Below the pieces are notes generated by a model that saw only the letters and a list, made by a program, of their open reading frames with translations, was not told where the DNA came from and ran no database searches. A stretch of DNA of 64,000 nt. It comes from Bacillus sp. FJAT-49711. Its GTDB lineage: Bacteria; Bacillota; Bacilli; Bacillales; Bacillaceae_C. The stretch is from the NCBI RefSeq assembly GCF_018343715.1, contig NZ_JAGYPL010000003.1, positions 503,784 to 567,783 on the forward strand, in the 5' to 3' direction. Position numbers and translations under genes: made by a program. Positions 43,758-52,259 of the stretch are shown here, piece by piece; the stretch's first letter is position 1; each line of letters begins with the position of its first letter.

Positions 43758-45056
43758 TTATGGAATAAGACGTGTACAATCTCTCGGAAATGCACTAGCC
43801 TCACGGACATTGGACAACTCCAAAAATTTATAAACTAATCTTTCCAAACCAATCGCGAAACCCCCATGAGGAGGGCAGCCATATCGGAATGTGTCGATAT
43901 ATGCTTGGAAATCATCTACATCCAAACCTTTTTCCTCGAAAGAAGCAATCAGCATATCATACTCGTGAATTCGCTGAGCACCTGAAGTTATTTCCAAACC
44001 TTTATATAACAAATCAAATGAATCGGTCATCGCAGAATGATCTTTATTCGGCATCGTGTACATCGGTCTCGCTTGTTTTGGGTAATGGGTAATGAAGACA
44101 AATTCACTGTCATACATTTCTTTCGCGTATATTCCTAGTAACTTTTCGCCCTCAGTATCGAGGTCTCCTGCCGGCGATTCTTTCCGATACTTTGTTTTCA
44201 AAATATGTTGGGCCTCTGTCAGAGTAATCTTTGGAATTTCTGTAATGACAGGGACTGTCACTTGTAAAAGATTTAATTCTTTTTCGCATTTATCTGCTAC
44301 GTGTTTAAACATATAGCTTAAAACATCTGTCTCTAACTTCATCACTTCATGAAAATCGTGGATAAAGCCGAACTCAACATCCAATGATATATATTCATTT
44401 AAATGACGTGAGGAGTTGTGATATTCCGCCCTGTATACAGGAGCAATTTCAAAAACTCGTTCCAATCCGCCCGCAACCATCATTTGTTTATAAAACTGTG
44501 GGGACTGGGCTAAATAGGCTTCCTTTTCGAAATACGGAAGCTTAAAAACATTGGCTCCTCCTTCCGCTCCTTGAGAAACAATTTTTGGTGTAAAAATTCG
44601 TGTAAAGTCATGATCGATAAGAAATTCACTAAATGCCTCCACTAAAGTCGATTGAACTTTAAAAATCGCCTGTACACGTTCATGTCGCAGTGATATGACT
44701 CGTTCATTTAGCATTTGATCTAAACCGACTTGCAGCTTTCTTTTATTCACTTCAAAAGGAAGCCGTTCAGAAGTACTTAACACCTTCACTTCTTTTACAA
44801 GCACTTCCACACCTAATTCTGTTTTTGTCGTTTCTACTAATTCACCTTTAATTTCAACAACACTTTCGACATCAACTTTAAATCCCGCTAGGTCATTTTC
44901 TAATACACATTGAATGACACCCGTTCTGTCACGCAATAATAAAAAACTAAGATTTCCTAAATGTCGGATTTTTTTCACCCAACCTTGCAGTAAAACGACC
45001 TCTTTACTAGATGATTTACATTCACGAATGAGTGACCGCTTCAATAATTGTTCCAT
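43758..45056 (-). CDS. aspS: Aspartate--tRNA ligase, archaeal (AspS2/non-discriminating) type
   Basis: The 432-residue class II synthetase has an N-terminal OB fold (VVLLQGWVKKIRHLGNLSFL) and a catalytic domain with FTRIFTPKIVSQGAEGGANV (motif 1 region), PVYRAEYHNSSRHLNEY (motif 2) and GFAIGLERLVYKFLELSNVR (motif 3). It lacks the bacterial GAD insertion and ends FPRDCTRLIP, so it belongs to the archaeal/eukaryal AspRS2 class, which often charges both tRNA-Asp and tRNA-Asn. Start ATG 45056 lies within a leader ORF; GGAGGAGAAAATA is its site. An Asp T-box controls it. Confidence 0.88.
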   Translation of the reverse strand: MEQLLKRSLIRECKSSSKEVVLLQGWVKKIRHLGNLSFLLLRDRTGVIQCVLENDLAGFKVDVESVVEIKGELVETTKTELGVEVLVKEVKVLSTSERLPFEVNKRKLQVGLDQMLNERVISLRHERVQAIFKVQSTLVEAFSEFLIDHDFTRIFTPKIVSQGAEGGANVFKLPYFEKEAYLAQSPQFYKQMMVAGGLERVFEIAPVYRAEYHNSSRHLNEYISLDVEFGFIHDFHEVMKLETDVLSYMFKHVADKCEKELNLLQVTVPVITEIPKITLTEAQHILKTKYRKESPAGDLDTEGEKLLGIYAKEMYDSEFVFITHYPKQARPMYTMPNKDHSAMTDSFDLLYKGLEITSGAQRIHEYDMLIASFEEKGLDVDDFQAYIDTFRYGCPPHGGFAIGLERLVYKFLELSNVREASAFPRDCTRLIP

Positions 45057-45117
45057 TATTTTCTCCTCCTATATTTTTCAATTTATTTTCATTATCATTG
45101 TCATCGTCGTCATCCAC
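45022..45117 (-). CDS. Asp/Asn-rich leader ORF overlapping aspS (31 aa)
   Basis: GTG at 45117 has GGAGG ending 9 bases upstream. The frame begins MDDDDDNDNENKLKNIGGEN and ends 32 codons later at a TGA inside aspS, so it overlaps the aspS start by 35 bases in another frame. Nine of the first ten residues after the start are Asp, Asn or Glu. The aspS ribosome binding site lies within this ORF. An ATG in another frame (45113) would give MTTMTMIMKIN, but its spacing is poorer. Confidence 0.55.
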   Translation of the reverse strand: MDDDDDNDNENKLKNIGGENNGTIIEAVTHS

Positions 45118-45144
45118 GGCCACTCACCTCCTTTAAGAGAATAC

Positions 45145-45376
45145 AAAAAACCGCCCCTATAAATAGGGACGGATAATCTCCGCGGTACCACCCAAATTGT
45201 CAAAATGACCACTTAGACCTGATAACGGCAGGCGCCGTCTGCTTTTACTAATCATCACGTTCAAAGCTACGCTCACAGGTGTCTTTCCACCATGCGGTAT
45301 CGCAATCTTCCCAGCAACCGATTGCTCTCTTAAGACCCACGCATGAGTACTTTTCCTGATCAACACTTTTTATATA
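45145..45376 (-). promoter_or_regulatory. T-box riboswitch, Asp specifier (aspS leader)
   Basis: The T-box core GGGTGGTACCGCGG, the AG-box AGAGAGC and a terminator CCGTCCCTA / TAGGGGCGG with a T run (45145-45172) are present. The specifier position, aligned to the trpS T-box by its distance from TGAG, reads AAA-GAC-ACCTGTGAG, so the codon is GAC (Asp). It fits an AspRS gene induced by uncharged tRNA-Asp. Confidence 0.9.
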
Positions 45377-45385
45377 TTGTATAGT

Positions 45386-45414
45386 ATTTTATTGATTTGT
45401 CTTTAAAAATGCAA
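45386..45414 (-). promoter_or_regulatory. Promoter of the aspS T-box leader
   Basis: TTGCAT (45409-45414) and TAAAAT (45386-45391) are 17 bases apart. Confidence 0.7.
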
Positions 45415-45546
45415 GATATTTTTGATTTTTCATTGATTTTTTTGCTCATTCAACAGTTCCAATTAAAGAGACTTTGAATTCTAAACTTTATGAATATGAT
45501 ATGATTAATACGACTAGTATCCATCAATAGAAAGAGTGGAATTTTC

Positions 45547-46746
45547 ATGTACAAAGTGTATTGCAGGGCTTTTCAAAGGGTTATGAAAATAGCTTCTTCA
45601 TTCATTCCTTGGCGTGAACCTGAACTACTAGAAGGAGAAGATAGTTTAAAAAAACTGCCAAGCCTTTTTACACAATGCAAAATTGAAAGCATTTTAATTG
45701 TGACTGATAAAGTTATTGTTTTAGTTGGTTTAATAGACGATTTTCTAAATGATCTTAGAAATGAAGGAATCAAGTACGTTGTATATGACAAAACCGTTCC
45801 TAATCCAACCGTTGAAAATGTTGAAGAGGCTTATCAAATGTACGTATCCAACAACTGTACAGGGATTGTTGCTTTTGGGGGAGGTTCCCCAATGGATTGC
45901 GCGAAAGGTGTTGGGGCAAGGGCAGCAAGACCTAATAAGAGCATTCACCAAATGAAAGGTTTATTTAAAGTATTGAAAAAGATTCCTCCCCTGTTTGCAA
46001 TTCCAACTACAGCGGGTACTGGAAGTGAGGCAACACTAGCAGCTGTTATTTCGAATAACACGACACATGAAAAATACGTCATAATGGATCCATCTATCAT
46101 TCCGCATTTTGCAGTTCTTAATCCGTTGCTTATCGTAAACCTTCCTAGACATATTACAGCTGCGACTGGGATTGATGCTTTAACACATGCCATTGAAGCA
46201 TATATCGGCAGGAGCAACACAAAAGAAACAAAAAAGTACAGTTTAGAAGCGACTAAATTAATTTTCGAAAATCTTTATGAATCCTATTTAAATGGAACAA
46301 ACATTCAAGCACGTAAAAATATACAAAAAGCTGCTTATTTGGCTGGGATGGCATTCACACGTGCTTATGTTGGGAATGTGCATGCGATTGCGCATACTTT
46401 AGGAGGATTTTATTCTGTTCCACATGGGCTTGCAAATGCTATTATACTTCCATACGTTCTTGAATATTATGGTGCTGCAGTTCACAAGTCTTTATCTGAA
46501 CTTGCAGATATAGTAGGAATTGGTGATCCGACAGATACTGACGAACTTAAAGCAACAAAGTTTATAGAAAGCATTAATATGTTAAATAAAAAGATGGAGA
46601 TTCCCAATAAGATTAGCGAAATAATCAATACAGATATTCCAGTGATGGTCGAACGCGCTCTAAAAGAGGCAAACCCTCTCTATCCCGTGCCGAAAATTTT
46701 TAATAAAGAGGACCTTTTCCGTCTATACCAACTTCTTAAAGACTAG
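45547..46746 (+). CDS. Iron-containing alcohol dehydrogenase
   Basis: Group III dehydrogenase of 399 residues: nucleotide site GIVAFGGGSPMDCAKGV near residues 105-121, the conserved IPTTAGTGSEATLAAVI around 155, and the metal-binding stretch LTHAIEAYI near 213 with HAIAHTLGGFYSVPHGLANA near 277-296. It oxidises or reduces an alcohol/aldehyde pair with NAD(P). The ATG at 45547 follows GAGTGGAA. It is followed by an aldehyde dehydrogenase gene after 38 bases, so both form an operon for oxidation of an alcohol through its aldehyde. Confidence 0.93.
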   Translation: MYKVYCRAFQRVMKIASSFIPWREPELLEGEDSLKKLPSLFTQCKIESILIVTDKVIVLVGLIDDFLNDLRNEGIKYVVYDKTVPNPTVENVEEAYQMYVSNNCTGIVAFGGGSPMDCAKGVGARAARPNKSIHQMKGLFKVLKKIPPLFAIPTTAGTGSEATLAAVISNNTTHEKYVIMDPSIIPHFAVLNPLLIVNLPRHITAATGIDALTHAIEAYIGRSNTKETKKYSLEATKLIFENLYESYLNGTNIQARKNIQKAAYLAGMAFTRAYVGNVHAIAHTLGGFYSVPHGLANAIILPYVLEYYGAAVHKSLSELADIVGIGDPTDTDELKATKFIESINMLNKKMEIPNKISEIINTDIPVMVERALKEANPLYPVPKIFNKEDLFRLYQLLKD

Positions 46747-46784
46747 CTTGTTCCCATAACTAAGATAAAAAGGTGGCTGTTAAA

Positions 46785-48155
46785 ATGGAAAACTATACTC
46801 CTCTCATTACGAAACAAAAATCTTTTTTCCGCACAGAAACTACAAAAAAGATAGATTACAGATTAAATGCACTCCAAAAATTAAGAATGGCAATAAAAAA
46901 TAACGAACAAGAAATAATAAATGCCTTAAGAGCAGATTTAAATAAATCTGAATTTGAAGCATATACCTCTGAAATCGGTTTTGTTCTTCAAGAATTACGA
47001 TTTACCATAAAGCATTTACGTTCATGGGTGAAGCCAAAAAGAGTAAAAACACCTCTTACCCATATTGGCTCTCGAAGCTTTATTTTACCTGAACCATATG
47101 GAGTGGCACTCATCATCTCCCCTTGGAATTACCCGTTCCAATTAGCAATCGCTCCATTAATCGGTGCTATTGCAGCTGGAAACTGTGCAGTCATCAAACC
47201 ATCTGAATTAACACCGAAAACATCGGAAGTATTAGCGAAACTTGTTAGAGATATATTCCCTAAAGAATATATTTCCATTGTAGAAGGAGACGCAGAAACG
47301 AGCCAAGCACTTCTTAATGAGCAATTTGATTATATCTTTTTTACAGGAAGCGTTTCAGTCGGAAAGATTATTATGGAGGCAGCGGCTAAACATCTAATAC
47401 CCGTAACCTTAGAATTAGGTGGGAAGAGCCCCTGTATCGTTCATAAGGATGCGAACATTAAACTTGCAGCAAAACGGATAGCTTGGGGGAAGTTTACCAA
47501 TGCAGGACAAACCTGTATTGCACCAGATTATTTGTATCTACATAAAAGCATTAAGGAACAATTTCTCCAGCAATTCAAAGAAACGATCATTGAATTATAT
47601 GGGCAACAGCCGTTAAATAATAAAACATTCACGAGAATCGTAAGTCTTCGACACTTTAAACGACTTACCTCTTTACTCGATAATGGGGACATTTTTATTG
47701 GGGGAGGCTTTAATCAGGAAAAATTAACGATAGAGCCAACAGTCCTAACGAAAATTACTTGGGAAGATCCGATTATGCAAGATGAGATATTTGGACCAAT
47801 TCTTCCTGTACTCGAATACGAAGAGCTGCCAGAAGTACTGGAAGACATTCATCATCACCCAAAACCACTTGCCCTATATATCTTTACTGAAAGTAATACA
47901 GCCCAAGAAAAAGTCCTTAACAGTGTTTCATTCGGTGGTGGCTGTGTTAATGATACAGTCTATCACTTTGCTTCTCCTTACCTTCCCTTCGGTGGTGTAG
48001 GAAGCAGTGGTATAGGTGCCTATCATGGAAAAGGAAACTTTGATACCTTTTCTCATCAAAAAAGCGTACTTAAACAAACGACCTTATTTGATATTCCTTA
48101 TCGTTATCCAAATGTTAAAAACGGACTTCAAAAAATAAAGTTTTTTATGAAATAA
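46785..48155 (+). CDS. NAD(P)-dependent aldehyde dehydrogenase (class 3-like)
   Basis: The 456-residue protein has the ALDH core: NYPFQLAIAPLIGAIAAGN around 120-138, the FTGSVSVGKI turn near 198, the general base E in LELGGKSPCIV (about 222), and the catalytic C in FTNAGQTCIAPDY (about 256). A short C-terminus with a membrane-near basic/hydrophobic end resembles class 3/FALDH-like enzymes (YwdH group). ATG at 46785 has AAGGTGG upstream. The preceding alcohol dehydrogenase likely supplies its substrate. Confidence 0.93.
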   Translation: MENYTPLITKQKSFFRTETTKKIDYRLNALQKLRMAIKNNEQEIINALRADLNKSEFEAYTSEIGFVLQELRFTIKHLRSWVKPKRVKTPLTHIGSRSFILPEPYGVALIISPWNYPFQLAIAPLIGAIAAGNCAVIKPSELTPKTSEVLAKLVRDIFPKEYISIVEGDAETSQALLNEQFDYIFFTGSVSVGKIIMEAAAKHLIPVTLELGGKSPCIVHKDANIKLAAKRIAWGKFTNAGQTCIAPDYLYLHKSIKEQFLQQFKETIIELYGQQPLNNKTFTRIVSLRHFKRLTSLLDNGDIFIGGGFNQEKLTIEPTVLTKITWEDPIMQDEIFGPILPVLEYEELPEVLEDIHHHPKPLALYIFTESNTAQEKVLNSVSFGGGCVNDTVYHFASPYLPFGGVGSSGIGAYHGKGNFDTFSHQKSVLKQTTLFDIPYRYPNVKNGLQKIKFFMK

Positions 48156-48477
48156 TGTAGTTCTTTTAGATACTCCTTCCTCGCCAACAATAACCAAAGG
48201 CTAAAATTTCTAGGTGCATGAGGAAGGGGTAATTAAAAACCTTTTATAGATCATTTGAAAAATTGCACCAACTAAAGTCATTCTGACCTCCCCCCTTAAA
48301 CTGTATATTTCTTCATTTCTAGCCTCTATAATAGCTTTCAATGCATTTCATCGTTTTAAGCATTTCAATTTTCCATTGAAGATTTTCGGAGTTATTCCAG
48401 CACCTGTTCACTTTAAAGAATTGGTCTTCCTTAAAATTTTTATAGTTAACCTTTTACAAAAAGTAATTTAAAAACAC

Positions 48478-48500
48478 AACTTTTATTTCACTCACACGTC
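48478..48500 (+). promoter_or_regulatory. ECF-type promoter of the sigma operon
   Basis: AAC (48478-48480, followed by TTTT) and CGTC (48497-48500) are separated by 16 bases, the pattern of Bacillus ECF promoters, 35 bases before the sigma start. The other 320 bases between the aldehyde dehydrogenase gene and this site hold nothing that I recognise. Confidence 0.5.
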
Positions 48501-48535
48501 TAAGTATTGAACTTCAAAAAAGGGGGGCCCGAAGT

Positions 48536-49063
48536 TTGTCTGAATTCAGAAAAGAAGAAATCGCCAATTGGTACGATGAACATAGCAAGTCCATATTAAG
48601 CTTTATTTTATTAATGGTAAGGGATTATCAAGAAGCTGAGGATTTAACGCATGATACTTTTGTAAAAGCATATCAACACTATAATTCTTTTAAACACAGT
48701 TCCAGTGAAAAAACATGGTTATTTAGCATTGCACACAATGTCACTGTAGATTATTTAAGGAAGCGCAAAACCCGTAATTTCATTAAAGAAACACTTCTTT
48801 TACAAAAAAATAATATTCCTTTACCAGAAGATCTTATCCAAATAAAAGAAGAATCATATGAACTATATAATGCTTTAGGAGAACTGAAAGAAACGTATAG
48901 AAAAGTTATCGTTTTGAGAAAAATTAAAGGTTTTTCTATAGAGGAAACAGCAAAAATATTGAATTGGTCTGAAAGCAAGGTTAAATCGATGCTGTTCAGA
49001 GCGATGCCCGCTTTAAAAAAACAATTAATTAAGGAGGGCTATTTATATGAAAAAACATGTTGA
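48536..49063 (+). CDS. ECF-type RNA polymerase sigma factor, copy 2
   Basis: Region 2 has DYQEAEDLTHDTFVKAYQHY and EKTWLFSIAHNVTVDYLRKR; region 4 reads LGELKETYRKVIVLRKIKGF and SIEETAKILNWSESKVKSML. The 175-residue length is normal. The start is TTG at 48536, with a GGGGGG stretch rather than a clean site upstream, so translation may be weak. It overlaps the anti-sigma gene by 17 bases. Its own promoter has ECF-like elements, which suggests autoregulation. Confidence 0.9.
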   Translation: MSEFRKEEIANWYDEHSKSILSFILLMVRDYQEAEDLTHDTFVKAYQHYNSFKHSSSEKTWLFSIAHNVTVDYLRKRKTRNFIKETLLLQKNNIPLPEDLIQIKEESYELYNALGELKETYRKVIVLRKIKGFSIEETAKILNWSESKVKSMLFRAMPALKKQLIKEGYLYEKTC

Positions 49064-50105
49064 TGATTTTGATAATGTTCATTTTGAACTAATGTGGAAA
49101 GCGAAACGAAAACAACAATTGAAAAACCGAATCATGACTGATATTAGCATATTAGATTTGGATAAAAAAAATAAAATCACTCATTTTAAAACTGGAAATG
49201 CATTTGGAAAGTTAGCATACTCCAGTATTGCTGCAATTGTATTGTTTGGCTTATTTATTGGCTCAGCCTTTATTTCTCCAGCAATGGCGGAGGTCGTTTC
49301 AAAGATTCCTTATTTAAATAAAATATTACATTCGGAGCCTGTGAACCGAACTATATGGAAAGACTTGGAGGAAAGAGGCTATCATATAACCGGAATAGGT
49401 GGGAATGCCGGTCATATTTCAATATCAATAGATGGTTCCGAACAATACTTTCAAGATGTACGCGATGAAGTAAAGGAAATTGCCACCAATATATTAAAAG
49501 AAAAAGATTATGATGCATATAAAATTGAAGTCGAAAGACAGATCGATCGAGTTCCAGATACTCAACTCTCAGAACGCGAGGAATTGACTTCTAAGGCACT
49601 AGAAGAAAGCTATAACAAATTGATTGAATTAAATTTTAATGTACTATCTTACGGATATTCCCATATCGCTCCAAACTCAGAGGAAATAGACATCAACATC
49701 GATATTCCTAATACTGAAAAAAGGGTAGACGAAATAAAAAATATCATAAATGAAAACCTAAGTTCAAAAACTATTGACTCATATACTATAAAGGTTAATA
49801 AAATTGATCTTGCTCAAAGGGAAAATGAAGAAAAATGGCACGAAATATTCGATGCAATTATCGAAGGATTGTATGCGAAAAAAGAATACAATGTAACAGG
49901 ATTTGCTTATTCCTTTAAACCAGAAGCCTTGCAAATTATAATTAAGACATCAATAAAAGCTTCTGACAAAAATACAGAAGAAAAGGTTCGGATTATTGAA
50001 AATACAATCGATGAATTTTTAAATTCCGAAGAAATTCAGAGTAAAATCAATAACGATCCATATAAAATTATCATTAGGGGTAAAGATGGAAAGAATATAA
50101 ATTGA
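49047..50105 (+). CDS. Anti-sigma factor with extracellular DUF4030-like domain
   Basis: An N-terminal cytoplasmic part of about 55 residues is followed by a single membrane helix (about 56-80, AYSSIAAIVLFGLFIGSAF) and an outer region of about 270 residues with two similar halves (YNKLIELNFNVLSYGYSHIA and IEGLYAKKEYNVTGFAYSF), as in DUF4030 proteins. It should bind and inhibit the ECF sigma factor. GGAGGG lies 8 bases upstream of the ATG inside the sigma gene. Confidence 0.8.
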   Translation: MKKHVDDFDNVHFELMWKAKRKQQLKNRIMTDISILDLDKKNKITHFKTGNAFGKLAYSSIAAIVLFGLFIGSAFISPAMAEVVSKIPYLNKILHSEPVNRTIWKDLEERGYHITGIGGNAGHISISIDGSEQYFQDVRDEVKEIATNILKEKDYDAYKIEVERQIDRVPDTQLSEREELTSKALEESYNKLIELNFNVLSYGYSHIAPNSEEIDINIDIPNTEKRVDEIKNIINENLSSKTIDSYTIKVNKIDLAQRENEEKWHEIFDAIIEGLYAKKEYNVTGFAYSFKPEALQIIIKTSIKASDKNTEEKVRIIENTIDEFLNSEEIQSKINNDPYKIIIRGKDGKNIN

Positions 50106-50159
50106 AGGATCTTATATGAAAAAAGTACGAGGTTGTTGCTTTTAAAACAAACACTGTTG

Positions 50160-50291
50160 AAGGTTGATTGGAGCGAAATTGCGAGACTCCTGCGGGATGT
50201 GCGGACAGGTGAGACCCCACAGGCGTTTTGCGCCAAGGAGGCTCACCGCCTGCCCCGCGGAAAGCGAGCAACTGCAGCGGAAATCAACCTT
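50160..50291. repeat. GC-rich palindromic intergenic repeat (MITE/REP-like)
   Basis: AAGGTTGATT and AATCAACCTT end a 132-bp block with CGAGACTCCTGCGGGATG, GTGAGACCCCACAGGCG and CCCGCGGAAAGCGAGCA inside. The composition is far richer in G+C than the neighbourhood, and such blocks recur between genes in many Bacillaceae genomes. Outer arms (TTGTTGCTTTTA / TAAAAAGCAACAA) extend the palindrome on both sides. Confidence 0.8.
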
Positions 50292-50340
50292 TACGCACTA
50301 CTTGATAAAAAGCAACAAAGTATGTGAGAAAAGCCTAACG

Positions 50341-50388
50341 AAAAAAGGCAGTCCTTAGAAGTCATTTTTCATGACTTTTGGGACAGCC
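50341..50388 (-). terminator. Terminator of the SulP gene
   Basis: On the minus strand GGCTGTCC...AAGTCATGAAAAATGACTT...GGACTGCC forms a long stem with an inner AAGTCA/TGACTT helix and ends in TTTTTT, directly after the transporter stop. Confidence 0.8.
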
Positions 50389-50398
50389 CCGTACCTTT

Positions 50399-51886
50399 TT
50401 AATGACTAGCGACTTTTCCAAGTCCATCTTGTGTTTCCTTAACAGCCAGTTTGCTAATCAACTTTTTACTTTCTATATTTAATCCTTTAAGATTTACTTT
50501 TACACCATTTTGATGGTATTTCATCACTACTTTATCGATGGCACCAACAGCTGAATCGTCCCAAAGATGAGTATTAGAAAGATCTATATCAATTTCATTT
50601 ATCATCTCTTTATAATCAAAACAATTTACAAAATCTGTTACAGAAGCAAAGAAAAGTTGACCCGTAACATGATAAATCTTCTTCCCGGAACCTTTAGCCG
50701 AAACACTTATGACGTTCACTTTTGAAATCTTTGCTGCGAAGAAAATAGCACTTAATATTATTCCAACTAAAACACCCTTCGATAAATCATGAGTTTCAAT
50801 TACCGTAATAACCGTCGCAATCATAACAATCGAATCTGTGATCGGAACTTTTCTTAATGATTTCAGGTAAGACCAATCAAATGTTCCAATTGAGACCATA
50901 ATCATCACGCCGACTAGAGCCGCCATTGGAATTTGAACAAGAAAACCTTTGAATGAAACGATGAGTGTCATTAAAAAGGCACCCGCTACAAATGTGGATA
51001 GACGCCCCCTTCCACCTGACTTTACATTAATAACGGATTGTCCAATCATGGCGCAGCCAGCCATACCACCAAAGAAAGCAGAAACTATATTAGCAATACC
51101 TTGGCCTCTTGCCTCCTTATTTTTATCACTTTCTGTGTCCGTCATATCATCCACAATCGAAGCTGTTAGTAACGATTCCACTAATCCAACAATGGCAATC
51201 GATAAAGAATATGGAAAAATAATTTTCAGTGTTTCAAAATTTAACGGAATATCCGGAAGCAAAAATACAGGCAACTTTGATGTTAATTCCCCCATATCGC
51301 CTACTGTGCGCACATCACTTCCCGTAAATATGGCGATCGCTGTCATTACCAAAATAGCAACGAGCGGCGATGGAACAACCTTTGTAAAACGAGGCAGGAT
51401 ATAAATAATGGCAAGTGCTCCTACGACCATCGCATACATTTCCCACGTTTCTCCTACAAAGTGTGGCAATTGGGCAGCAAAAATTAAGATGGCCAGCGCA
51501 TTAACAAATCCTGTCATAACAGACCGAGGGACGAATTTCATCAAACGCCCTAATTTTAAAGCTCCCATTATGATTTGGATAACACCCGTTAAAATCGTTG
51601 CCGCAAGCAAATATTGTAAGCCGTAGTCTCTAACTAAAGTCGTCATTAATAACGCAGTTGCACCTGTTGCAGCTGAAATCATCCCAGGTCTTCCACCTAC
51701 AAAAGCAATTGTAACAGCAATACAAAACGAGGCATACAATCCCACCATGGGATCCACCCCAGCAATGATTGAAAATGCGATTGCCTCCGGAATTAAAGCA
51801 AGGGCAACAACAATACCCGCCAATATATCTCCCCTTACGTTGCCAAACCATGTATATTTAATTGTATTAAAATTCAAACTTAGCAC
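50399..51886 (-). CDS. SulP/SLC26 family anion transporter with STAS domain
   Basis: About ten to twelve membrane segments cover residues 15-390, with the SulP signature [20 protein letters not shown] near 30-49 and [20 protein letters not shown] near 260. A cytoplasmic STAS domain (about 400-490, [20 protein letters not shown]) follows. Such carriers take up sulfate, bicarbonate or related anions; the substrate cannot be read here. The gene stands alone, divergent from nothing close. Confidence 0.9.
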   Translation of the reverse strand: MLSLNFNTIKYTWFGNVRGDILAGIVVALALIPEAIAFSIIAGVDPMVGLYASFCIAVTIAFVGGRPGMISAATGATALLMTTLVRDYGLQYLLAATILTGVIQIIMGALKLGRLMKFVPRSVMTGFVNALAILIFAAQLPHFVGETWEMYAMVVGALAIIYILPRFTKVVPSPLVAILVMTAIAIFTGSDVRTVGDMGELTSKLPVFLLPDIPLNFETLKIIFPYSLSIAIVGLVESLLTASIVDDMTDTESDKNKEARGQGIANIVSAFFGGMAGCAMIGQSVINVKSGGRGRLSTFVAGAFLMTLIVSFKGFLVQIPMAALVGVMIMVSIGTFDWSYLKSLRKVPITDSIVMIATVITVIETHDLSKGVLVGIILSAIFFAAKISKVNVISVSAKGSGKKIYHVTGQLFFASVTDFVNCFDYKEMINEIDIDLSNTHLWDDSAVGAIDKVVMKYHQNGVKVNLKGLNIESKKLISKLAVKETQDGLGKVASH

Positions 51887-52203
51887 CTCTCCCTTTATTT
51901 TCGCATTAAATTTTTGACTTTAAACTCTCATGAAAGTCGGGGCCGTTGTGAATAAAACAAAGTATAAGGGAATGAGGAATATTTGTGAAATCGCCATGTA
52001 AACGTGAACAATTAATATTATCTTAGATTTCCTCTATTTTTCTTTACTTTTTTGTATAATAGTACTTTTTTATTTTGAAGTTATCTGTCCAATTACCATT
52101 ATTGTCATTTTTAGGATAGCATTTTTATGATTTATAGATAATCATCTTTTTAGGCAGTGGCTGCCTTTTGATTTGCAACAACAGTCAACCATCGTACAGT
52201 GAT
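51887..52203. other. Intergenic region with possible short plus-strand transcript
   Basis: TATAAT at 52055-52060 lacks a good -35, but 90 bases on a compact hairpin AGGCAG-TGG-CTGCCTTTT (52152-52169) would end a transcript of about 100 bases. No coding potential is seen. Confidence 0.25.
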
Positions 52204-52240
52204 TAAAAACCCCAAACATACAATTATGTTGGGGGTTTTA
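52204..52240. terminator. Terminator near the Ca2+ ATPase end
   Basis: TAAAAACCCC-AACATA and TATGTT-GGGGGTTTTA form a strong stem 20 bases after the ATPase stop; both strands end in T. Confidence 0.85.
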
Positions 52241-52259
52241 TAGTCTAAAAAGCTAATTC

